Source: VRUE01 sp963780815
Lineage (GTDB): Bacteria; Actinomycetota; Thermoleophilia; Solirubrobacterales; 70-9
Length of the DNA stretch: 64,000 nt
Assembly: GCA_963780815.1 (NCBI GenBank)
Contig: CAWADG010000005.1
Span: 248,001-312,000 of the forward strand
Reading direction: 5' to 3'
Position numbers and translations under genes: made by a program. Positions 50,171 to 58,524 of this stretch are shown one piece after another. The notes under the pieces are model-generated. The model saw only the letters and a program-made list of their open reading frames with translations. It was not told the DNA's origin and searched no databases. Position 1 is the first letter of the stretch. Every line of letters begins with the position of its first letter.

Positions 50171-51543
50171 AGGCCGTAGGCCTCGAGCAGCTTCAGCCAG
50201 AGCTCGCTGCGGGTCGGGAAGGCCGCGACCGCATGGCGGAGACGCTCCAGCGGCACCTCGCCGACGACGGCGATCGTCGCCCCGTGAAGGAACTCGGCGG
50301 TCTCGAAGCCGCAGAACGTCGCGCCGACGATCACACCCCTTGACTCGTCGACGACGAGCCGGGTCGTGCCGCCCGTCCCCTTGCCCTGGAAGCTGGCGCC
50401 GGCAGTGGCGTCGGTGTCGACGTCGACCGCGCGGGCGTCGATCCCCTCGCCCTCTGCCAGCTCCAGGGTCAACCCGACCGCCGCGACCTGCGGGTCGGTG
50501 AAGATCACCCGCGGCGAGCCGATCCCCTCGGCGATCGCCTCGACCGGCCGGCCGTGGACGTTTTCAGCCACGACCCAGCCCTGGTACTTGCCGATGTGGG
50601 TGAAGAGCGCTCGGCCGTTGACGTCGCCGACCGCATAGAGCCACTCACGCCCGCCGACCCGGAGGCGGTCATCGGTGAGGAGGAAGCCGCGCTCGTCGGT
50701 CTCGGCGGCGACCGTGTCGAGCCCGATCGAGGCGGTGCGGGGCGTGCGGCCGATCGCGATCAGTAGCTCGGCTGCCTCGACCGAGCTGCCGTCCCCGAAC
50801 TGGACCTCGATTTCCTCGCCGGCGGCGGCAACCCGATCTGCCTTGATCCCGGTCCGGACGTCGACCCCGTAGGCCTTCCGGAGCGATTCGGCAACCTGAT
50901 AGCCGGCGAACGGCTCCTCGCGCGGCAGCAGCCTCTCGTCAGCCCCGACCAGGGTGACCCTTGTCCCGAGCGTCGACCAAGCCTGCGCGAGCTCGGTCCC
51001 GACCGGGCCGGCGCCGAGCACGACCATGCTCGCCGGCACCGACTTCGACGTCGTCGCGTCGCGGTTGTTCCAGGCGCGGACAGAGTCGAGGCCCTCGATC
51101 GGCGGCATCGCGGCGCTGCTCCCGGTCGCAACGACGACGGCCCTGGTCGCGGTCAGCTCGTCGTCGCCGACGGCGACGCGGCGCTCGCCGGCGAGCCGCC
51201 CCTCGCTGCGGAAGACCTCGATCCTCCGCTCTTCGAGCCAGGGCAGCTGGCCCGAGTCGTCGAGATCGTGGATCACCTCGTCGCGCCGCGCGAGCATCGC
51301 CCCCGAGTCGAGGTCGCCGGTCACGGCCTGCTTCACGCCCGGGACCCGGCGGGCCTCGGCGTAGAGCTCGCCCGGCCGCAGCAGCGCCTTCGAAGGCATG
51401 CAGGCGTAGTAGGAGCATTCGCCGCCGATTGGTCCGGGCTCGACGATCGCGACCCTCAGCCCGCCTTCGGCCAGGCGGCCGGCGCAGACCTCGCCGGGAG
51501 CCCCGGCGCCAAGGACGATCGCGTCGAACTCCCGCTCGGCCAT
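50167..51543 (-). CDS. FAD/NAD(P)-dependent disulfide oxidoreductase (dihydrolipoamide dehydrogenase-like)
   Basis: The 458-residue protein has an FAD-binding start (IVLGAGAPGEVCAGRLAEGG), the redox pair CSYYAC in GGECSYYACMPSK, an NAD(P)-binding motif VVLGAGPVGTELAQAWSTLG, and YAVGDVNGRALFTHIGKYQG before the dimerisation domain. In true dihydrolipoamide dehydrogenase the end has HPTxSE with the catalytic histidine; here it is AFPTRSELW, with Phe in place of His. It is therefore unlikely to be a normal Lpd and may be a MerA- or LpdA-like quinone or disulfide reductase. The stop overlaps the preceding convergent gene by four bases. The ATG at 51543 fits better than 51576. Confidence 0.82.
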   Translation of the reverse strand: MAEREFDAIVLGAGAPGEVCAGRLAEGGLRVAIVEPGPIGGECSYYACMPSKALLRPGELYAEARRVPGVKQAVTGDLDSGAMLARRDEVIHDLDDSGQLPWLEERRIEVFRSEGRLAGERRVAVGDDELTATRAVVVATGSSAAMPPIEGLDSVRAWNNRDATTSKSVPASMVVLGAGPVGTELAQAWSTLGTRVTLVGADERLLPREEPFAGYQVAESLRKAYGVDVRTGIKADRVAAAGEEIEVQFGDGSSVEAAELLIAIGRTPRTASIGLDTVAAETDERGFLLTDDRLRVGGREWLYAVGDVNGRALFTHIGKYQGWVVAENVHGRPVEAIAEGIGSPRVIFTDPQVAAVGLTLELAEGEGIDARAVDVDTDATAGASFQGKGTGGTTRLVVDESRGVIVGATFCGFETAEFLHGATIAVVGEVPLERLRHAVAAFPTRSELWLKLLEAYGL

Positions 51544-51553
51544 TGCAAAACCG

Positions 51554-51559
51554 TACAAT
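51554..51559 (+). promoter_or_regulatory. Likely -10 box of ssrA
   Basis: TACAAT at 51554-51559 is 17 bases before the mature tmRNA 5' end, in the 33-bp gap to the divergent oxidoreductase. No clear -35 is seen. The short 5' extension would be removed by RNase P. Confidence 0.5.
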
Positions 51560-51576
51560 CGAAGGAGACATAGCAC

Positions 51577-51935
51577 GGGGGCGACAGGCTTCGACCTGAT
51601 CGGTCCGTGCGAACGGTTGCAGGTCGAGGTGGCCGGAGGCCTCGTGAAACACCGGCACCAACCAATACGTGCGGACCATGAGTTCGCCCTCGCCGCCTAG
51701 TCAATAGCTAGGTGAGTGAGAGTCGGCCCTCTCCCGCCCGCGGAGGGGGATCCCGGCTTCAATTGCGGGCTCACCCGGGCGGAGCGCCCCGCCCGCCGGG
51801 GGACATCAAAGGGGCTTGTGTCTCCCGCAGTGCCCGCCGGCGCGGACCCCGGGAGACGAGATTCAAGCGCCGGCTATGCCTGTAGACGCCTTCGCGCTAC
51901 GACCAGGGACGCCGGTTCGATTCCGGCCGCCTCCA
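51577..51935 (+). ncRNA. ssrA: Transfer-messenger RNA (tmRNA)
   Basis: tmRNA rescues stalled ribosomes with SmpB and tags the nascent protein. The 5' end GGGGGCG (51577-51583) pairs with CGCCTCC (51928-51934) as the seven-base acceptor stem, with one G-U pair, and 51935 is the A discriminator. GACAGGCTTCGAC follows at the start, and the T arm is GCCGG-TTCGATT-CCGGC (51911-51927). The tag frame begins at GCG 51671 and encodes ADHEFALAA before TAG at 51698-51700; ALAA is the protease-recognised end. CCA is not encoded. The length is about 359 bases, usual for one-piece tmRNA. Confidence 0.95.
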
Positions 51936-51941
51936 CTGCGC

Positions 51942-52040
51942 TCAACGCTCGATCCCGGTGAGGAGCGCGCGCGTGAGCGGCTCGGGGTGGGTGAGCGGCA
52001 TCATGTGGCGGGCCCCCTCGATCAAGCTGTGCGTGTCGTG
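51942..52040 (-). pseudogene. C-terminal remnant of an alpha/beta-hydrolase
   Basis: Read on the minus strand, the segment ends HMMPLTHPEPLTRALLTG and then I-E-R-stop (stop at 51944-51942). This matches the last helix and catalytic-histidine region of alpha/beta-hydrolases (usually GHMPPLTHPE). Only about 30 residues are recognisable; the frame upstream runs into sequence that does not match and then the peroxiredoxin 3' end. The remnant starts seven bases after the tmRNA 3' end, a common integration point for mobile DNA, which might explain the truncation. Confidence 0.55.
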
Positions 52041-52056
52041 GCAGCCGCCATTTCGG

Positions 52057-52617
52057 CTATCTCGATCGCAGCCAGCCGAGCACCTGGGCCGCGTCGCGGT
52101 CGGGCGGGAAGACGGGGTAGAAGGCCTTCACGATCCGCCCGTCCTCGGCAACCAGGGTGAGGCGCCGGTAGAGGGTCATCCCCGCCGCCTCGAAGGTGGG
52201 AAGGCCGAGAGCCGCCGCGAGGCAGAGGCCTGGATCGCTCAGCAGCGGGAACGGGATGTGCTCGCGTTCGGCGAACTCGAGCTGTTCCGCGTGCGTCTGG
52301 GCGCTGATTCCGATCACCGTCGCGTCGAGCTCGCCGAACTCGCCGAGGGCGTCGCGGTAGGCGCAGCTCTGCGGCGTGCAGCCCCTGGCGCCCGGGATGT
52401 CGTCCCAGCCGCCGGGCAGCGGCTCTCCCGGGACGCCGGTCCGCGGGTAGAGGTAGGCGACGAGGAGGCCCTCCCCGAGCGTCGCGAGGCTTGCTTCGGC
52501 GCCGCCATCGGTCGAGGGCAGGCCCAGATCCGGAAGCGACAGGCCGGGCAGATGGTCGGCGGCCCCGTCATCCTCGGGGACCGGCAGGTCGTCGGGAAGC
52601 TGCGTGTAACCGTTCAT
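52057..52617 (-). CDS. Peroxiredoxin, AhpC/TSA family (PrxQ-like)
   Basis: Peroxiredoxins reduce peroxides through a reactive cysteine. The 186-residue protein has a thioredoxin fold with LVAYLYPRTGVPG, then the active-site loop GARGCTPQSCAYRDALGEF. That loop holds two cysteines five apart (C-T-P-Q-S-C), as in PrxQ/BCP-type proteins. Downstream are VIGISAQTHAEQLEFAERE and FPLLSDPGLCLAAALG. The start MNGYTQLPDD (ATG at 52617) is preferred; the longer frame enters the divergent gap. It is divergent from the DUF1697 gene, with 40 bases between them. Confidence 0.82.
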   Translation of the reverse strand: MNGYTQLPDDLPVPEDDGAADHLPGLSLPDLGLPSTDGGAEASLATLGEGLLVAYLYPRTGVPGEPLPGGWDDIPGARGCTPQSCAYRDALGEFGELDATVIGISAQTHAEQLEFAEREHIPFPLLSDPGLCLAAALGLPTFEAAGMTLYRRLTLVAEDGRIVKAFYPVFPPDRDAAQVLGWLRSR

Positions 52618-52657
52618 CGACGTCGATTCTCGCGCCTCCCGCGTAGTCTGCGGCCCG

Positions 52658-53197
52658 ATGGCCCGATATGCGGCATTCCTGCGGGGGATGAACCTCGGCG
52701 GGCGCAGGATCACCAACAAGGATCTCGCCGCCGCCGTGGCGGGGATCGGGTTCGAGGAGGTCGAGACCTTCCGGGCAAGCGGCAACGTCGTCTTCGCCGC
52801 CGCGGGCGGCACCGAGGCCGCGGTCGCCAAGCGGCTCGAAGCCGGGCTCGGCGACTCGCTCGGCTACGAGGTGCCCGTCTTCCTCCGGGACGGCGGCGAG
52901 GTCCTGGCGATCGCCTCGCACGAGCCGTTCGCCGCGGCCGAGATCGGCGCCTCGAAGGGGAAGCTCCAGGTCGCCCTCCTGCAGGAGCGGCCGGGCGCGA
53001 AGGCCCGCCGCGAGGCACTCGGACGCGGCTCGGAGGAGGACCGGCTCGCGGTCGATGGTCGTGAGCTCTACTGGCTGCCGAGCGGGGGTATGTCGGACTC
53101 CGACCTCGACCTCAAGGCCCTCGCCGCTGCGCTGGGCCCGATGACGGTGCGGACGATGGGGACGATGCAGCAGGTTGCGGCCAAGTACTTCGCCTAG
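52658..53197 (+). CDS. DUF1697 family protein
   Basis: The 179-residue protein starts YAAFLRGMNLGGRRITNKDL and continues GFEEVETFRASGNVVFAA, the DUF1697 hallmarks (RGxNxGG and ASGNVVF). The C-terminal half ends GPMTVRTMGTMQQVAAKYF; in the family this is usually a R-N-W-x-T-V helix, here R-T-M-G-T-M. Function in the family is not known. It has an ATG at 52658 and overlaps the convergent MBL hydrolase stop by four bases. Confidence 0.82.
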   Translation: MARYAAFLRGMNLGGRRITNKDLAAAVAGIGFEEVETFRASGNVVFAAAGGTEAAVAKRLEAGLGDSLGYEVPVFLRDGGEVLAIASHEPFAAAEIGASKGKLQVALLQERPGAKARREALGRGSEEDRLAVDGRELYWLPSGGMSDSDLDLKALAAALGPMTVRTMGTMQQVAAKYFA

Positions 53198-54135
53198 CGG
53201 GCCGCCGGGGTCGCGTCGGCGCGGGGCAGGGCCGCGAGCTCGATCTCGGAGCTGACCGCGCCGATCTCGTCGGGAAGCCTCGCGACCTGGGCGTTGGCGA
53301 CGAACTCGATCGGCCGCCCGAGCGGGCGGAAGAAGTTGTCGTAGTGGGTCGGCACGACCACCCGCGGCTCGAGCAGCGGCAGGATCCTGCTCCAGTAGGA
53401 GTCGGTGAAGCTGCGGCCGGCGACCCCCGCGAGGAAGACGTCGACGCCACGCTCGCGGACCGCGTCGTCGATCAGGTTGGCGCTGCCCTGGTGATAGAGG
53501 CTGAGGCCGGCGACCCTGATCGAGATTCCCCAGACCTGCCCGCACCGATAGGCGCCCGGTGAGAGCGAGTCGAGGTGCTCACAGGTGAGGTCGCCGTCGA
53601 ACGGGACGGCGAGGCCGAGCAGCAGCTTCGAGTGGACGCTCGGTGTGAAGCTGACCTCGAACGGGCCGAGCTCGTAGGTCCGGTAGGGCTCGACCTCGAC
53701 CGCCTGGTCGGCCAGCCCATGGAGGGCCATCAGGTTGATCAGCGAGCCAGAGCCGTAGGCCGGACAGCCGAAGCGCCGCGCGATCTCCGGGGCGTCGACC
53801 GCGTGGTCGAAGTGGGTGTGGCCGACGAGGACGCCGACGACCTCACCCGGGGTGCGCAGGAAGCGGTCGAGCGTCCCCGCCTGTGGCAGGTTGGGGCGGC
53901 GCATGAGGAGATGGCGGAAGGGGACCCGCGAGAGGAACGGATCGACGAAGAGCGTCCGATCCTCATGGGTGATTCGGTAGCCGGAGACGCCGAGCCATTC
54001 GATCTCGAGGCCGGAGGGGAGCTCCAGCGGCCTGGCCTCGAGCTCGCCCAGCAGCTGGCCGTCGTCGCGTTCGTCTCCGCTGCGGGTCGCCCGCGCCCTG
54101 GCGAGGTCCCGCAGATGTCCCAGTGGTCCGGGCAA
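53194..54135 (-). CDS. MBL-fold metallo-hydrolase
   Basis: The 313-residue protein has the metal-binding motif GHTHFDHAVDAPEI (about 105-118) in a beta-lactamase fold. An N-terminal strand pair reads GLEIEWLGVSGYRITHEDRT and LFVDPFLSR. Later ligands are likely H-S-K near VHSKLLLGLAV and the late histidine in VVVPTHYDNFFRPLG. This resembles the UlaG/RomA-type family of uncertain substrates. It starts with an ATG at 54135, 14 bases after the OsmC gene on the same strand, so they are probably cotranscribed. Confidence 0.83.
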   Translation of the reverse strand: MPGPLGHLRDLARARATRSGDERDDGQLLGELEARPLELPSGLEIEWLGVSGYRITHEDRTLFVDPFLSRVPFRHLLMRRPNLPQAGTLDRFLRTPGEVVGVLVGHTHFDHAVDAPEIARRFGCPAYGSGSLINLMALHGLADQAVEVEPYRTYELGPFEVSFTPSVHSKLLLGLAVPFDGDLTCEHLDSLSPGAYRCGQVWGISIRVAGLSLYHQGSANLIDDAVRERGVDVFLAGVAGRSFTDSYWSRILPLLEPRVVVPTHYDNFFRPLGRPIEFVANAQVARLPDEIGAVSSEIELAALPRADATPAAR

Positions 54136-54149
54136 CCGAACGGCCGGGC

Positions 54150-54656
54150 TCAGCCGGTCCGCACCTGGACCGAGAGACGGGGCGGGGTCGAGAGGGTCTG
54201 GAAGACCGTGCAGTAGCGCTCCGTCAGCTTCAGCAGCGTTTCGAGTTCCTCCTCATCGGCCTCGGTGTCGAGGTCGAAGGCGAGGCGGATCGAGCGGAAT
54301 CCGACCGGTGCGTCGCGGTCGACCGCGAGGGTGCCGCGAAAATCGAGGTCGCCCTCGGCGCGGACCGTTCCGCCCTCGATCGCGATCCCCAGCGAGGTCG
54401 CGACGGCGCCCATCGTCACACCCGCGCAGGCGACGAGCGCCTCGAGCAGCATGTCTCCCGAACAGAGCAGGGTCCCGTTCCCGCCGGCGGCCGGGTGCAG
54501 CCCCGCGGCGGTGATCGCCCGCCCCGTGTCGACGGAGCAGGTGACCCCCTCGCCGAGCGCTCCATCCACCCGCAGGGTGACCATGGCCTCCTCCGGGTTC
54601 TCTGCGTAGCGCTCCTTCAGCGGTGTCTGTATCGCCCGCAGCTCGTCGCGGTCCAT
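54150..54656 (-). CDS. OsmC family protein
   Basis: OsmC/Ohr proteins detoxify organic hydroperoxides with two cysteines. The 168-residue protein has an N-terminal beta region (AMVTLRVDG, VDTGRAITAAG), then the first cysteine in LLEALVACAGVTMGAVA and the second in LTERYCTVFQTL. It lacks the SAC-motif spacing of Ohr and looks like the general OsmC/YhfA type. It lies in a minus-strand group with an MBL hydrolase and a cytochrome P450, and a peroxiredoxin is nearby, so stress chemistry is a theme. The ATG at 54656 is the start. Confidence 0.85.
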   Translation of the reverse strand: MDRDELRAIQTPLKERYAENPEEAMVTLRVDGALGEGVTCSVDTGRAITAAGLHPAAGGNGTLLCSGDMLLEALVACAGVTMGAVATSLGIAIEGGTVRAEGDLDFRGTLAVDRDAPVGFRSIRLAFDLDTEADEEELETLLKLTERYCTVFQTLSTPPRLSVQVRTG

Positions 54657-54700
54657 GCGGTGAGGCTACGCGGTGGTGGGCGGCCGCGCAGAGTCGAGGT

Positions 54701-56053
54701 TCACCGCAGCGGCCGCTCGAGGACGACCCGGGAGCCCCTGCCCGGAGCGAGGGTGATGTTGCGGACCCTGATCGGTTCCGGGGCGGGGTCGGCGGCCCGG
54801 AGGTCGGCGCGCTCGAGGATCGCCCGCAGCACGACCCGCATCTCGAATTCGGCGAACGAGGCGCCGATGCAGCGGCGGACGCCTCCGCCGAACGGGATCC
54901 AGGCGTAGCTGTCGGCCTTGCCGTCGAGGAATCGCTCGGGGCGGAACTCGTGCGGATCGGGGAACAGGTCCTCGCGGTAGTGCATGGCGGCGATAGCCGC
55001 CAGCAGGAAGCTATCCGCGGGGACCTCGTAGCCCCCGATCTCGACCGGAGCCGTGAGCTTGCGGGCGACGTCGACGATCACCGGGCGCGCCCGCAGCGTC
55101 TCCCTGATCGTTGCGTCCAGGTAGGAATCCTCGCCGGCGGCGACCGAGTCGCGCAGGCGGCTGTGCACAGGCGGGGTCCTCAGCGTCCGCTCCATCGCCC
55201 AGGCGAGGCCGGTCGCCGTCGTCTCATGGCCGGCGCCGAGGACGGTGACGAGCTCGTCGCGGAGCTCCTCGTCGCTCATCGGGCTGCCGTCCTCGTGGCG
55301 GGCGCCGAGCAGAAGCGAGAGGACGTCGTCGCGCTCATCACCGCCATCCGCCTCCACCTCGGAGCGGCGGATCGCGATCTCCTCGTAGATGAAGGCGTCG
55401 AGGGCCGCCCGCGCCCGCACGAACCGGCCCCACGGGCTCCAGCGACCGAGGTCGCGCTGCAACACCGGGAAGGCGACGACCGCGTTGACGCGGGAGCTGA
55501 AATCGTCGATCAGCCTCCCGAACCGCTCGAGTCGCTCCTCGTCGTCGAGGCCGAAGACCGCGCGCATGATCACCGCCAGCGTGATCCGCTGGGTGTGGGG
55601 GCGCAGCGCGAACGGCTCGCCGACCGGCCAGCGCTCCATCTCGCGCATCGTTATTTCCCGGATCAGGTCGCCGTAGCGCCCGATCCGCTCGCCGTGAAAG
55701 GGCGGCAGCAGCAGTTTGCGCTGCCGCATGTGGGGCTCCTCGTCGAGGGTCAGGACCGAGTTCGGGCCGAGCGCCGGCTCGAGCACGGTCGCGTTCGCCT
55801 CGCCGGCGTGGAACTTCCGCGGCGAGCCGGTGAAGAGCTCCTTGACGAGGCCCGGGTCGGCGACGTAGACGAGGCGGCCGAAGAACGGGAAGGAGACGGT
55901 GAAGACGTCGCCGTAGCGACGGTGGAGACCGATCAGGAAGTCGAGCGGGGCGCGGGCGTAGCGGACCGCCTGCAGGGCGCCCGGAGTTCGCGGGCCCGGC
56001 GGCGCCGCTGCCGTCGGGGCGGGGGAGGGGCGTGCGATTGTCGCCTGCTCCAT
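54701..56053 (-). CDS. Cytochrome P450
   Basis: The 450-residue protein is a soluble-type P450. It has the oxygen-activation helix LVTVLGAGHETTATGLAWA (about 265-283), the ETLR of the ExxR motif, and the heme-cysteine loop PFGGGVRRCIGASFAEFEM near residues 395-413. The N-terminal Ala/Pro-rich stretch (about 1-25) has no membrane helix. The family and substrate cannot be assigned. Ferredoxin and reductase genes are not nearby. The ATG at 56053 is the start; purU lies upstream on the same strand with a 40-bp gap. Confidence 0.93.
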   Translation of the reverse strand: MEQATIARPSPAPTAAAPPGPRTPGALQAVRYARAPLDFLIGLHRRYGDVFTVSFPFFGRLVYVADPGLVKELFTGSPRKFHAGEANATVLEPALGPNSVLTLDEEPHMRQRKLLLPPFHGERIGRYGDLIREITMREMERWPVGEPFALRPHTQRITLAVIMRAVFGLDDEERLERFGRLIDDFSSRVNAVVAFPVLQRDLGRWSPWGRFVRARAALDAFIYEEIAIRRSEVEADGGDERDDVLSLLLGARHEDGSPMSDEELRDELVTVLGAGHETTATGLAWAMERTLRTPPVHSRLRDSVAAGEDSYLDATIRETLRARPVIVDVARKLTAPVEIGGYEVPADSFLLAAIAAMHYREDLFPDPHEFRPERFLDGKADSYAWIPFGGGVRRCIGASFAEFEMRVVLRAILERADLRAADPAPEPIRVRNITLAPGRGSRVVLERPLR

Positions 56054-56093
56054 CTGGGAAGACGATACTCGCGACCTCGCTCCTTTCCCCCCC

Positions 56094-56987
56094 TCAGAAG
56101 ACGATCGTGCGCGCCCCGTCGAGCAGGACCCGGTCGTCGATGTGGGCCTTGACGGCGCGGGCGAGGACCAGCCGCTCGATGTCGCGCCCGATCCGCATCA
56201 GGTCCTCGGTCTCGTCGCGGTGGCTGACCCTGGTCACGTCCTGGTCGATGATCGGCCCGGCGTCGAGCTCCTCGGTCACGTAGTGGGCGGTGGCGCCGAT
56301 CAGCTTGACCCCGCGCTCATGGGCGCGGGCATAGGGGTCGGCCCCGACGAAAGCCGGCAGGAAGCTGTGGTGGATGTTGATCGCCGGCGCCGCCAGCCGC
56401 CGCAGGAAGTCGCCGCTGAGGATCTGCATGTAGCGGGCGAGGACGAGGAGATCGACCCCTTCGCCGAGAATCTCCAGGCAGCGCCGCTCGGCGGCGGCCC
56501 GGTCCACGGGGTCGACCGGCACATGGTGGAAGGGGAGGCCGAGCGATTCCACCTGCTCGGCGTGGTCTCCGTGATTCGAGATCACGGCGACGATCTCGGC
56601 CCCGAGCTCGCCGCTGCGCCAGCGCCAGAGGAGGTCGGAGAGGCAGTGGTCCTCGCGCGAGACCATCACCGCGACCCGCTTGCGGTCGTCCGACTCTGCG
56701 AACCGGTGCTCCATCTCGAACGGCTCGGCGATCTCCTCGCGGAATCGGCGCTGGAGGTCGTCGCGCTCCTCCTCGCCGGCCGGCTCGAACGCCATGCGCA
56801 TGAAGAAGCGCCCCTCGTGGCTCGAGTGCTGGTCGGCATCGACGATGTTGAGCCCGGCGTCGGCGAGGAAGCCGCTGACGGCGGCGATCAGCCCCGGCCG
56901 GTCAGGGCAGGCGAGGAGCAGGCGCGATGTCCGGTGCTCGTCTTCGATCGGCCAATGATCGCCAAGATCGGCGGGAAGTCCCTGCAA
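56094..56987 (-). CDS. purU: Formyltetrahydrofolate deformylase
   Basis: PurU splits 10-formyl-tetrahydrofolate into formate and tetrahydrofolate. The 297-residue protein has an N-terminal ACT domain (about 18-90: LLLACPDRPGLIAAVSGFLA), then the formyl transferase/hydrolase fold. That fold has VAVMVSREDHCLSDLLWRWR, IVAVISNHGD and NIHHSFLPAFVGADPYARAH with the catalytic His, and GATAHYVTEELDAGPIIDQ. The TTG at 56987 is the only start that gives full length; it lacks a clear ribosome site. It complements glyA at 5.3 kb in one-carbon balance. Confidence 0.93.
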   Translation of the reverse strand: MQGLPADLGDHWPIEDEHRTSRLLLACPDRPGLIAAVSGFLADAGLNIVDADQHSSHEGRFFMRMAFEPAGEEERDDLQRRFREEIAEPFEMEHRFAESDDRKRVAVMVSREDHCLSDLLWRWRSGELGAEIVAVISNHGDHAEQVESLGLPFHHVPVDPVDRAAAERRCLEILGEGVDLLVLARYMQILSGDFLRRLAAPAINIHHSFLPAFVGADPYARAHERGVKLIGATAHYVTEELDAGPIIDQDVTRVSHRDETEDLMRIGRDIERLVLARAVKAHIDDRVLLDGARTIVF

Positions 56988-57113
56988 GAGAAGGTTCAGA
57001 TTTGGTTTAGAAGATTTGCGCCATGCCTGGGATTGTGGCGATTGGCGCGATGAATGTGAGGAGTGTGACAGCCCTCACCCTGCGGGGACGGGAACCCGGC
57101 CACGGTTCCCCGC

Positions 57114-57602
57114 TTGCTCAAGAAACGCACATACTCGGTCTTCGTCCTCATCGCGGCCCTGGCCCTCCCCGCGGCAGCCCTCGGCACCGGCGGCGGCAGC
57201 GGGCCCACGGCTCGAATCGGCCTCGCCGATGCCCAGCCGGCCGCGACCAACCCGCTGACCCGACCGGTGGCGAGCTTCCATCGCGCGATCGCGGTCGGCG
57301 CCAGGCGGATCCGCAGCGCCCATCGCCGCCAGCGCCGCGAACGGCAGGAATCATTCGCAACTCTCCCGGGCGGCGTCTCGCAATCGACCCTGGATGCGAT
57401 CGCCTCCTGCGAGTCCGGCGACGACCCGACGATCGTCTCCTCGGATGGGACCTACCGGGGGAAGTATCAGTTCACCTTCGAAACATGGGCGTCCGTCGGC
57501 GGCAGCGGAGACCCCGCCGCGGCCCCCGAGGCCGAGCAGGACTACCGGGCGGCGCTGCTGTATTCGAGCTCGGGGTCAAGCCCCTGGCCCATCTGCGGCT
57601 GA
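57114..57602 (+). CDS. Resuscitation-promoting-factor-like transglycosylase
   Basis: The 162-residue protein has a signal peptide (about 1-24), a linker with an Arg-rich stretch (about 58-78), and a C-terminal lysozyme-like domain. That domain carries the Rpf signature STLDAIASCESGDDPTIVSS with the catalytic Glu in CESG, then GTYRGKYQFTFETWASVGG and SSPWPIC. Such proteins cut peptidoglycan and wake dormant actinobacteria. The domain is about 70 residues, minimal for the family, with no LysM or G5 partner. The TTG at 57114 is in a GC hairpin (GGGAACC / GGTTCCC) just upstream. The role in dormancy is inferred from the family. Confidence 0.85.
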   Translation: MLKKRTYSVFVLIAALALPAAALGTGGGSGPTARIGLADAQPAATNPLTRPVASFHRAIAVGARRIRSAHRRQRRERQESFATLPGGVSQSTLDAIASCESGDDPTIVSSDGTYRGKYQFTFETWASVGGSGDPAAAPEAEQDYRAALLYSSSGSSPWPICG

Positions 57603-57673
57603 GCCACGAGCGCGGAGCGAACCCGGGTCGTGGGGGTGGGGGCCACCCGGCCCCTGCCCTACGATCAACGTCG

Positions 57674-58522
57674 ATGAACGACGAGCGAGTTCCCGCTCCG
57701 GACCCCCAGGGCCCGACTCGCAAGCCGCTCACCGAGGCGATCGAGGAGGCGACGGTCCGGGCGCCGACCCGCGGCAATCGCAAGCTCGAGGGGTTTCTCT
57801 CGGCGGTCAACGAAGACGAGCAGGTTCGCGCCTGGTGGTACATGGCGCAGGTCCACGCCGAACGATTGGGGATGTCGGACCACTCCTGGGTCCACATGCA
57901 GATCGTCCTCAACATCGCCCTGCGGCTCCTGCGGCTGCTGGTGAGGGACGGTGTCGAGCCGGCCGTCGTCGCCGATCATGGAATGTCGGCGCGGGACGCC
58001 GAGGTTGTCGTCGCCGGCGGGGCCCTGTTGCACGACGTCGGGATGTCGATCCACCGCAACGACCACGAGGCCTACAGCCTCTTCCTCGCCGCCGGCGCCC
58101 TCGACCGGCTGCTGGCGAGCTCGTACAGGGAGCCGAAACGCACTGTGATCGCCTCCGAGATCTTGCACGCGATCATCGGCCATCGCCGCCGTGGCGAGCC
58201 CTACACCGTCGAGGCCGGGGTCGTCCGCGTCGCCGACGCCCTCGACATGGCCCAGGGGCGGACCCGAATCCCGCTAGAAGCCGGCCGCGAGGGCATCCAC
58301 TCGATCTCGGCGGCGGCGATCGACGAGGTCCGGATCGAGGCCGGCGAGGAGCGCGCGGTGCGAATCGAGATCGAGCTGAACAACTCAGCCGGGATTTTCC
58401 AGGTCGACGACCTGTTGGCGACGAAGATCCGCGGTACGCCGCTCGAAGGGCGGGTGGAGGTCGTCGCGAAGATCGAGGGGGAGAGCGAGAAACGCCTGCT
58501 CTCCGGGTTCACGCTGGAGTAG
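57674..58522 (+). CDS. HD-domain phosphohydrolase
   Basis: The 282-residue protein has a metal-dependent HD domain: the first histidine in DHSWVHMQIVLNIALRLLRL, the HD pair in GALLHDVGMSIHRNDHEAYS, and the last ligand in VRVADALDMAQGRTRIPLEA. A C-terminal beta region (about 215-282) follows. It resembles archaeal-type HD superfamily proteins in length and layout. The substrate is not known; nucleotide or phosphodiester hydrolysis is likely. The ATG at 57674 is 71 bases after the Rpf-like gene. The longer frame over that gene is a shadow. Confidence 0.82.
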   Translation: MNDERVPAPDPQGPTRKPLTEAIEEATVRAPTRGNRKLEGFLSAVNEDEQVRAWWYMAQVHAERLGMSDHSWVHMQIVLNIALRLLRLLVRDGVEPAVVADHGMSARDAEVVVAGGALLHDVGMSIHRNDHEAYSLFLAAGALDRLLASSYREPKRTVIASEILHAIIGHRRRGEPYTVEAGVVRVADALDMAQGRTRIPLEAGREGIHSISAAAIDEVRIEAGEERAVRIEIELNNSAGIFQVDDLLATKIRGTPLEGRVEVVAKIEGESEKRLLSGFTLE

Positions 58523-58524
58523 GT

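Noticed and set aside
57001..57113. Possible c-di-AMP (ydaO) riboswitch before the Rpf-like gene, as in other actinobacterial rpf genes
   Set aside because: Only a 7-bp GC hairpin (GGGAACC / GGTTCCC) is seen. The conserved core of the motif could not be traced, and the leader is short.
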